Origin: Notospermus geniculatus
Lineage: Eukaryota; Nemertea; Pilidiophora; Heteronemertea; Lineidae
Assembly (NCBI GenBank): GCA_002633025.1
Contig: NMRB01000221.1
Location: forward strand, 382,640-446,639
Length of the DNA stretch: 64,000 nucleotides
Direction of reading: 5' to 3'
Shown here: positions 34,391 to 44,000 of the stretch, piece after piece
Layout of the letters: each line of letters begins with the position of its first letter
How positions within the stretch are numbered: the stretch's first letter is position 1
Made by a program: the position numbers and the translations under genes
The notes under the pieces: model-generated
Database searches by the model: none
Seen by the model: only the letters and a program-made list of their open reading frames with translations
Told to the model about the DNA's origin: nothing

Positions 34391-34482
34391 AAGGAAAAAG
34401 TACATAATAACACCATTTTTTTGTAGATCAACTTGAGTATATTGGGACGAGCTTTCGACACTACCGTGCCTTCATCAGGTCT
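34391..34482. repeat. Block-2-specific insertion with CTTCATCAGG motif
   Basis: About 90 bp absent from block 1 contains GAGCTTTCGACACTACCGTG followed by CCTTCATCAGG. Motifs of this kind are found at ends of some Penelope-like or other retroelements. Too short to classify. Confidence 0.35.
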
Positions 34483-35013
34483 CACTGGCAGCGATGCGTG
34501 GACTATTTTCGCCAGCGATTATGACCTGACAACAAACAATACCAAAACCGGAATCGCCGAGTCGGAGGAGGCTGGCGAGAAGATCGGTGGCGATCAGATC
34601 TTCGCTTGCGATATCGCCTGGAGTGCTGGCTTTAGACTAATCCATTCACGCGAATTGACAAAGGATGCGGCATCGCACCCCTTGAAAATCGCGGAATGGA
34701 TTCTTAGCGGATGGCGACCAGCGCGTATTGTACAGCCTCCTCACAACAGAATCCTATCACGATTGGCAAACGTCCCGCAAGCCTTGATAGCTTACAGGCG
34801 GCCGGTCATACGCCACGGAAGCAAAGGTCAAATTCGACAGAACGAATTCTATCACGGCTGTCAGAGATACATATCTATAGCGACCTTTTGAGAGACGATC
34901 ATGACATGGGCTACGCTCGTTTAGTTAGAGCGACGGGATTTTATCAAATGTGGCACCATTGGTATAATATGCAATTCGTGAGAGAACCATTGATTGAGAA
35001 TGGCAAATGGTGA
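34480..35013 (+). pseudogene. Frameshifted copy of the orphan frame
   Basis: Compared with 20835-21374 one codon is deleted and one base of a TTT run is missing near 34784. The reading frame is split into 34433-34891 and 34711-35013. Confidence 0.4.
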
Positions 35014-35782
35014 CCGAACTGAAGGAGGTTTGCTTTAACCTGATGCGTCAATGCATGCAGTAACTATTAATTTTCATCCAAACTAACTGTCCTCCCCGGG
35101 CACAAAGAACCAACAGGTCCCGGGTTATTTCCCAATCTGAACATTCACGTTTTTCTGTTTTTTGTTTCTTCCACCCGATACCACACACCAAAAACCAAAG
35201 TCTAGTACGCCAAGAGGGCCTCCGAAGCGGTGTTTCTTCGTTTCTTATTCTGACAAAGGATATGGTCAAAGAGCCAACCCGGCTCATGACGCCTATATGA
35301 TGATGATGATGATGATGTCCCTCCAAAGTACCTTCATATTCCCAAACCCAATGGCTGCATGGATGGTAGGCTACTTCTTGTCTTGTCAAAATAACAATGC
35401 TTTATTTTGTGCTTCGTCGCACCCGCTTCTTTTATGAGGTTCGAACTGAAACACACGCGTGACTGTGGTCTCCAGTCTCCCTGACTACCCCAGTCTATAG
35501 TAAGGTTGACAGAAAGACACCAGCCGAATGTTCACGATTTCGTCAGTAGTTCCATCTGCGAACAGTCCGACAAGCCTCGTCTGCACACGAATATCGACCA
35601 TTAAAAACCAATTTTGCCAGCCGACAAATTCATTGGTTCTTGCAAACGACTGCATGATAGTACATGTATTGTATGGATATGTAGATTTGGCCAAGAGACG
35701 GCGACCAGTCAGATTGAAATATCCGCAGTATACCTTTCCAACAAAGATGGCGGTCCAATAGTTCTCACCCTATGACGTCAGC

Positions 35783-35786
35783 TTAA
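35783..35786. other. Empty TTAA target site
   Basis: The single TTAA here corresponds to the two TTAA copies flanking the element at 22136-22509. Confidence 0.85.
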
Positions 35787-35827
35787 TACCATTCAATGGC
35801 CGCTGGCATGCCAAGCTGGTCAGTTGA

Positions 35828-36855
35828 TCACTGGAGTTTAAAGCAGTGGAGTAGATTTCGTACTTCTGTTTTGTAAAACGGCAACGTGCAGCTATAAATG
35901 ATGAAATTAAAACCAAAATTGCACAGGCCAATTACGTCACAGAGTCCAGAAATCTGGCTCAAAAGTTTCATCGTTTCAGGTCGGGCGTTTGCCTTTGAAT
36001 TGACCACGTAAAGCGTCCAAAGGACAGCATTTGGTGTCATAAGGACGACGTACGTGATTGATACAACCATCAAGTTTAACAATACTTTTGTGTCGAATTT
36101 GTCTTTGGGTGACGTCACTGCTTTTGTCGCGGCCCGAACGCGAGATCCGTGGATGACGCCAAGCAAAATCATGATATTTGCGATTACAAGGAGAATGCAA
36201 GGAATGTAATAAAATAAGCCCCAGTCTACTACAGAAAGTACTAACTGCATTGTTACGCCACTGATGTAGTAACAAAGAAATATGCCATAGGCGTAGTAAA
36301 CGTCGACCAAGATTGGGCGATGGATTGTTGTCAGGGTTGACATGACGCACAAAAATCCTATGACCGATAAGCGTGTCTTTGTGGTGATGCTGGCTCTCTT
36401 TAAGGGGTACCAAACGATGACTACTCTCTCGAAGGAGTATGCTACTATAAGCCACGCTGACATGAAGCCCGATATCATGAGGAGGTATTTAGACAACTTA
36501 CACGAGAAGGATGACAATGTCATGACGTCCACGGGTGTGTAGTCGGTGATGTACTGCATTCCCTGCCGAGGCCATACCGTAACCATTGTTTAGCGATGAT
36601 GTAGGCGGAGTCCGATATAGCCAAACATGTCAAGTACTGAATGCTGGCGTCTTGTCCTCTTCTACAGCGGATGAATACTATGAGAGAAAGCCCATTCCCA
36701 AATAACCCGACGCACATGATAATCATTTTTACGTAGCCTTGTAAAAATACAAGTGCTCTGTCCAGCGCAGTCATTGTCTTCGGAGAAATTGTGACGAAGG
36801 ATAAGTTTCCGTCAGGTGTTATTCCTATAATATTCTGCGTGATATGGTCATCCAT
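35828..36855 (-). CDS. Rhodopsin-class GPCR, copy 2 with apparent frameshift
   Basis: An intronless seven-helix receptor of about 340 residues. Frame 1 runs from the ATG at 36855 through the N-terminus (no signal peptide), helix 1 (GYVKMIIMCVGLFGNGLSL, with the GN of GNxxV-type motifs) and helix 2 (LTCLAISDSAY). Near 36560-36586 the reading must shift by one base to a second frame that begins before GMQYITDYTPVD. This frame continues through helix 3, an ERV motif, WYPL, helices 4-6 and helix 7 (FNFIIYSC) to the TGA at 35828. A single extra base near a GGG run would restore continuity. The same local sequence occurs in copy 1, so a random sequencing error is less likely unless both copies are alleles. 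Ligand unknown; an inactive receptor is possible. Confidence 0.75.
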
Positions 36856-37690
36856 CTCTTTCTGTAGGTTCCACGTGCTTTATGATACAGTTTATCAGCA
36901 GACAGTTCCAAAGCCAAGCTAGTCGACTTACTAAAACGACAAGGGGCCAGTTCTAGGAGCAAGTCATACCAGGATTGAGAGAGACGCTACTGAATCGAAA
37001 TAGTGTCCGAAGGGGAGGTATGAGAATCCTCGCCAAATAATAATGACTCGGGTTTCCATTTCAACAAGTGAAGTGATTCAAATTGAATATACCGAACATG
37101 GTCCTAGATTTGCCCCAATGAACGGTATAGTCCCTTTGAATCCCCACACTAAGACTCGGTCTTGCCGAAACTCAACCGTATTGCATACGCCGCGGTACCA
37201 ACGGGGACCTTAGCTCACTGCCTCAATAGGTGTCACTAGTGGTTAAAACTATTGACATCCCTGTCCTGATAAATTTCCCACACAAAAGGCATCCATTGTA
37301 TTGGACCGGGTTTCGGTGTGCTGCCCTCTATCGTAGCTAGGATCCCCATTGCGACATTTCTGTTGCCCTTGAAAACAGAACAATGCAAGTACGCGTAGAA
37401 ACTTTGAGTGATGCCAGTCCAACTGTCAATCCTTGCTCCTTTTGAAACCTAAAATGTAACCAACGTATGGTGGCACACTCAAAACTACATCCTTTTCCCT
37501 TTCATCTATTTTTAATGTGTTACTAAAACGGCACCTCTTTTGATGCATAGCATGCAAAACACGTCGAAGCTCCACCATGTCTTATAATTAGCAATGGCAT
37601 ATCTCAAATCTATTGTCTGTGCTTCATTATGATTGGTGAGCGGCACTCTGTAGCTTGCATATGAAAGTGAAGCGAGAGTGCGGTAGGTGT
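36856..37690. other. Upstream region of GPCR copy 2, no gene seen
   Basis: AT-rich spacer that fills the stretch lost in the N gap of block 1. No promoter motif stands out. Confidence 0.35.
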
Positions 37691-37734
37691 AACGTTTTTC
37701 AGTGGCACACGGGCCTCACTGAAAAACGTTACAC
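37688..37734. repeat. Hairpin GTAACGTTTTTCAGTG (block 2)
   Basis: Same hairpin as 24288-24334. Confidence 0.7.
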
Positions 37735-37860
37735 CGGTCGTGCCAATTGGGCCCCACGTTTCCCATCGATGGGAATGTACCAATTCAAAGTTTCAAAGTA
37801 ATGAAGAAGTCAGAAGTAGTAAAGAGTACCATTTGCGACCAATAAATGTTAAGAGTTTAT

Positions 37861-38024
37861 TCAACAAGCGTTACACGATTTGGCACAATTTTTACGCATC
37901 CAGTCCGGGTTTCTTCGACACTCCCCTCTCCTCGCCCACACAGTGCAACGCCAGCTGGCTCGGTACTTGTCACGACAATCAGGTCTAGGCCTTCTTCCTC
38001 CTTGTGGTCCCGGCTGGACTTTAC
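37861..38024 (-). CDS. Gene B terminal exon: last ShKT
   Basis: 164 nt, near-identical to 24429-24592, including the ATTTTCAG acceptor, the Arg-rich linker and the final CAKSCNAC before TGA. Confidence 0.85.
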
Positions 38025-41000
38025 CTGAAAATGAAGCAGGCGTCGTACATCTCCACGGAATACCATCAGATGGTAGGATTCAATGTTACCCGGTACACAT
38101 GTATATCATTTATTTGCAAAGGCTATCAGGGTAAATATCCCACATCTAAAAATGTAAGATGACTACGTACCCCATCCCTTTCACAGAAGGAAAAAATGTA
38201 AAAATTAAGAAAAAAAATGGCATTACCACCGGGAATACATGTACATGTAGGCCCCCTATTAGGGCAATGAAATCCATATAGCCTACCATAGAGTGGAGGG
38301 TGCGGAAGGTTCATGAAATCAAAGACATGAGCAACAATGGAAGCGAAGAATATTGTTATGAATATGAATAAAATCATGCCTATTGAAAACGTTCAGAGAA
38401 AACAGAGACCGAGGCTTAAACCTTACGTGGTGACGCCGGGGGTTAACCTGTAAATTCAATGGCAATTATGGTTATCACTGAAAATGTCCTGAACGAAAAC
38501 AACTGGCAAGGCTGTTTGTCTCCACCTTTTAAACCTTGGCACAGCCATAGAATTCAAGAGGCTATCCTGCGCCACCTGTGTCAAAACGACTGGTTAAAGT
38601 AGTATCCAGTCCGACAACACACTCTCATTACACAGAGAGCACATGCATGTACCTTGGACCGATAGGGTACATTCCATTCTTTGCTGTGCAAATGAAGTCA
38701 ACGTTCATCAACAAGGACGCGTGTCCCCAGTTGGTAGGTATGAAATGTTATGGCCGTCACAAATTGAATAACTGAGGACATTAGATTTGGTCCTATCCAA
38801 ATGGGGTCATTTACCTGCAAAATATCTGTAATTATTGACTCTGCATGGCGTATCTGGTGTTATTTTGGCAGGGCTTCAAATGAAATGGGGACATCGCCAA
38901 AATACCGATGATGTCATTCTCAAATTTTGATTGGTCAACGTAATTACCGGGAACACATCATGCACGTGGGTCGGTGCAAGCTTTGCAGTGATTGGTTGCT
39001 ATTTTTGGGACCGGGGAAATCCGTTGAACACGGAATGTGATTTGCTTGCGTTAAGGTCAAGGGAGAAGCCGAATCTTGACCTGAACTCAGTGAAGATGCA
39101 TTTCCATTTCCTTGCCGTTTCCTGTCAGAAAAATGTACATGTATATACTTACCACATGCATTGCAAGATTTGGCACAGTTCTTCTTCATCCATTTCGCAT
39201 TTTTTCTGCACTCTCCACTTGCCGCCCACGGACCACAGTCTGAATCTTTGTGCTTGTTCTTGCATACTGGGCATTTATTGCATGCCATGGCGCAGTTCTT
39301 TATCATCCATCTGGCGTTAGCCTGGCACTGACCCCCCAGCGCCCAGTTATTACATTTCTCGTCGCCAGCTTTGTTTGGACATTTCGGACCACCGGGTTTC
39401 GGGCTACCCTTCCTTGGTGGACTCTCTGGGAATTAAAAATGAAACGTTGTCGTTTGTGCAACACTTTTGTAAGTTTCAGAATCATGAAGCACCCTCGACG
39501 ACCCCCCCCCCCCCAAAGAAAAACCCTTGGCTATTTGATGTATCAACCAAGCCAGACTAGCCTTTCATATTTACAAAGGTATAAAAGCTGTTAGGAACGA
39601 TCGTTCTCGCACTCGAGGTCTTCACAACCGCTCCCCTTCTCGCACTTGGTTCATTTAGGGAAGGTAGCCGACGACGATAAATGACCTGAGATTCTCAGGA
39701 TGATGTCCGAAGAAACTATAAGCTTCCGCCTGGAATTTCCAAGTACCGCTCGAGAAATCATGAGTTTCATGGCGCGGTAGTCACAGGACAAAGAGCAACT
39801 TACTTGGTTCTTTCGGGAATGCGTTAGATTTGATGCCATGTTTGTTCGATTTTCCTGTGTCCTTGTCAAGAAAGTAACCTAAGAAACGAAACAAATCCTA
39901 TGAATGGTGGTCCAATCTGTATATCATGCACTACACTCTTAGCCAAAAAGGTTCTTTAGGGGTTCTTTGTGCCACACCAGAGGAACCCCAGGGTTCTATA
40001 TAGAACCTTCTGTAAAGAACCCGAAAGGGTTCCATATAGAACCTTTCTGTCGCCAGAGAACCCATAAAGGTTCCAGTTAGAACCCTTTTCTGAGGGAAAG
40101 GTTCTATCTGGAACCTCTGAAGATTCTTAAACAACCCGAGGGTTCTTAAATCAGAGGGTTCTCCTGGTGTGGCACCAAAGAACCTTTTCGGCTAAGAGTG
40201 TATTTTTAGATATATTCCTCTCAAAAATATCTCTGCATCACCCCAGTTGCTTTTTCGTACCAGCATATACTGTCTGAAAAACCAGTCATATTACCTACAT
40301 CAACACCTTTTTCAATAAAGCCGTTTTAAGAATCGTCCATCTCTCTGTCGTCACCTTGGCCTAGTTTCTGGTCAACATCTACCGTAGTGTGGTTCTATTA
40401 TAAGTTCGTATCCATCATCGACCTTCCATCGGTTCGCCAAGGACTGAAACTTACCACAGGCCCCACATGTTTTTCGGCAGACAGTAGTCGCCCATTCGTG
40501 TTTCAAGCTTTCCCATGAGCAACCAGCCTTATTCGACGACAAATGACACCACTCGAATGTATCTTTACATGGCCCTGGGTGAAAAAAGGTGAACAAATTA
40601 CGAAGAGAGAAAGGTCGCTTCTAGTGACTTTCCTCTCGTGTAGGTCTCGGGGTGGTAATGAACGACCACAACAGAATCTGGTGGCCAGGCAAGCTATGAG
40701 CGCTCCCAATTGGCATATTCAAACAATTTGATCTACCATTTGGCAGAGAGCGGATTGAACTTCGTGGTTAGAAGGTCAAAAAACTAACTTACGCTCGCAG
40801 TGTACGCCCTCCCAGCCTGATGGACATTTACAGCGACACCCATCGCTGTCAAACTGGCCTCCATTCTTGCACGAGGAAATCGTGCAAGCTGGAAACAAAT
40901 GGTCAGAGTCACTCCTTGCATTAGCTAAGCATGGTTTTACGTGGAGACGCGACGATTACGTATCGTCGTGAGCGGAATTCCACCACAGTGACCTTTTCCA

Positions 41001-44000
41001 AATGACAGACACGGTCTGAAGACACCGTCGCCGTTCTTCTCCAGGTGAAAGAAATATAGGAGCCGCTGATATTTTAGGTAAGTCAGTTCGAAATTCCCCT
41101 TGAAATTGATGAACATTGGACGATCATGTGTACTCTGATATTTTCTTTGTATTTTTCAGATGGCATTGACGAACACTCATGTGACGAAGTACATACCACA
41201 TGACAATGCAAGCGAGATCTGGGGCCATATTTATGAAGCCTTCGTATTAACTTTGCGTTCACGCAAATCTATTGTTTGGCTGCACATGCCCTATTGTTCA
41301 TTGACTGCCTTACAATAGATTTGCGTGAACGCAAAGTTGCGAAGGCTTCATTAATATGGCCCCAGGGTCGGACCGAAGACAAGGAAAGTGGCGCTGGCTG
41401 AAGGAAGTTTCTACTTCAATTTGTAACCTGAATTTTTTGATTGAAGCAATGTCGTAACGTAACCGTACAATTATCTGTGTACGTGTGTAGCTGTACTTGT
41501 CTGTAACTACTTCATAGTATCTACATGTACATTTGACTAAAGACCTTCATTCAACTTGCAACATGCGGTTCTTCATGTACTACTTACTGCATATCGACTT
41601 TGAACCTCTGCACGCTGAGGCCGAGGCTGGAAATAAAACGAAGCTTACAGTCGTTATTCGTTGAAATATTCAGATATGAAGTACCGAATATTTTGTTCTT
41701 CATCCTATAATATGGATTTACAAAGTCCCTAATTGCGGTTCTTGTTTATTTCCCTGTCATTTTATTTCATAATGCCTTCCTCGCTAATCGAAGAGGTCAG
41801 TAGGCAATATTAGGGAGGTTTCGCAAGCGCCCGGTTAGGCCCTACGACGACGTTTATCTATTGTGCGGGCATACCCAAACAATAGATAAACGTTGTCGCA
41901 TGGCCTAACCGGGCGCTTGCGAAACCTCACGATTATTCAGGCTTGGTCAACTTGGCGCACCGGACCATTGTGTTAAATTGACCAATGGTTTCCGGATCTT
42001 AAGACATGAAGAACGGAAATCGTTTGTCCGGCTGATAGTGAACAATGGATTCCCCCATGTGGACAATAGTTTATACAGTCTGTTCAACTTAATACGAGAT
42101 ATTCGTGAATAACGTGGCCATATTCACGAAGCCTTCGCAACTTTGCGCGCACGCAAATGTAATGTTTGGCTGCATGTGCCCCATTGTACATTGACTGCGT
42201 AACAATAGAGTTGCGTGGTCGCTAATTTGTGAAGGCTTGGCCATTCGTCAGTTTCACAATAATAATATTATAAGTTTCAAATCGATTGGCCAATATGCAT
42301 TGTTGCCACTCAGTGTAAGCCTCAGCCTTGACTGCCAATCGTTAGAATTCGTCGGCCTTGACGTGCCATGCATTCCCTACATGCTCCCCTTTCCACAGTC
42401 CGAGTCAACCACTACCAGCTTGGAGGTTGGATGATCAGTTGGCCGAAGCCTATATACAACACCTTGGGCCTGTTTCAAAAAGTGACTTTAAGCTAATGTC
42501 ATTAACTCAATGCATTTTCCATTTGGTTAAAGGTACCATGAGCTTAAAGTCACTTTATGAAACAGGGGCACAAAACTCATGTTAGCGCTAACATGGTATT
42601 AGCGCTAACTTTTTTGTTAGATGACGTCAAAATCCATTGTCATTTTACGTCATTTAACATGATGTTAGCGCTAACATCATGTTAGCGCTAACATGAGTTT
42701 TGTGCAACCCAGCCCAGGCCTGCCTCTGACCAGGCAGTGGCTCACTCGACTGACCTCTTCTGAACAAGAGCGTATTTGTGCTCTGACTACTCAGATACTC
42801 CGGTGTTTTCAGCTTTACCTCTAATTTCCGCAACCACCACTTTAGTCAGATTTGCTCTACTTCAGTTATAGCGTTTAACTAATTGCAGGCTAATTAGCAA
42901 TTGAGGATAATTTTGATTCTCTTCTAAATGCCATCATGTCATCCAAGTACAAGCAAATGCTTCTAATAAGTGACAACTGGTAGGCCAATTAAACGGGCTC
43001 ATTTGAGGTCTAGAAATCGCTGAATGACATCCCGATTTAAGTCACATTCTGATCGAATTTCGGCCACAAATCTTCCTAGTAACAAGTTATGTAATCAAGA
43101 CATGGCGCACTCCTGATTATTGTTTTGTTTTACATGTAGTTTCATGACGACTTGAGTTGGTAACGTCATCAGGACCAATCAGACCATACATAAATGCAAC
43201 TTTTCCAGTCCTTGTCATTACATAAGGCCAAGTAAAAAAGAAATAAGTTAGATTCGTGTCCTTTTTTCCCAGCAGAGTGGGGGGGGGGGGTTGTTTTACT
43301 TTTTATGTTTTTTCTTGGCATGACTGGGCATTGATGCCAGAAATCGGACAATACAACATGTCAGCCATGATCATGTCAACATGCAGCCTTCTTCCAATGG
43401 GAAAACGGGAGAAACACAATTTCTGTGTGACTACAATACTGATGACATGTTTTTCATGTATTTTGTTTATTTTTGGACGTTTTCAAGAAAATAAAAATTA
43501 AAAAAAGTTATGGGAGGCTACAGAATTCGGGGCGGGGGGACGCTAATCTAATCATTTTTTTACTTGGCCTAACCTACGATGGCCACCTACCACATAGTCC
43601 CTTGTTCATACAGCGTTCAAAACCCATTGGACACTTCCTGCACTGGGCTCCTCTCGCGGCTTTTTTGTAGGGTCGCCTTGCTGTTGTTGTGCCAACGTAA
43701 TAGATGTTTCCGCTGTCAGGAACAGAATTAGTATTTTCTTCTTAAGAATTAGCATAACATATGTATCAGTATCGTCATACACACCTCACACTTCCAAAGC
43801 TAGGAATCCACTGCTGATTTTCTGCGTTGCGACTTGCTTTGCAACCTGCTACCTGCGATTGAATGCGATCGCAAGGAACTGATACCGGTCGCCGACCGAT
43901 TGCCGACTGAAATTGACCACATCTTCGCCATTGGTGGAAATCACGTCCAGCGAGTCAACTACGGCGACCGAGTGCAAAGTTGCAACGCAACCCAGTTGCA

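Noticed and set aside
40970-41030. Possible hinge exon of gene B on the minus strand (acceptor TTCAG, one Cys)
   Set aside because: The acceptor is destroyed in the gene A copy and the frame gives no match to the hinge exons of genes 1 and 3. Direct splicing of the CAP-end exon to the EGF exon is in phase without it.
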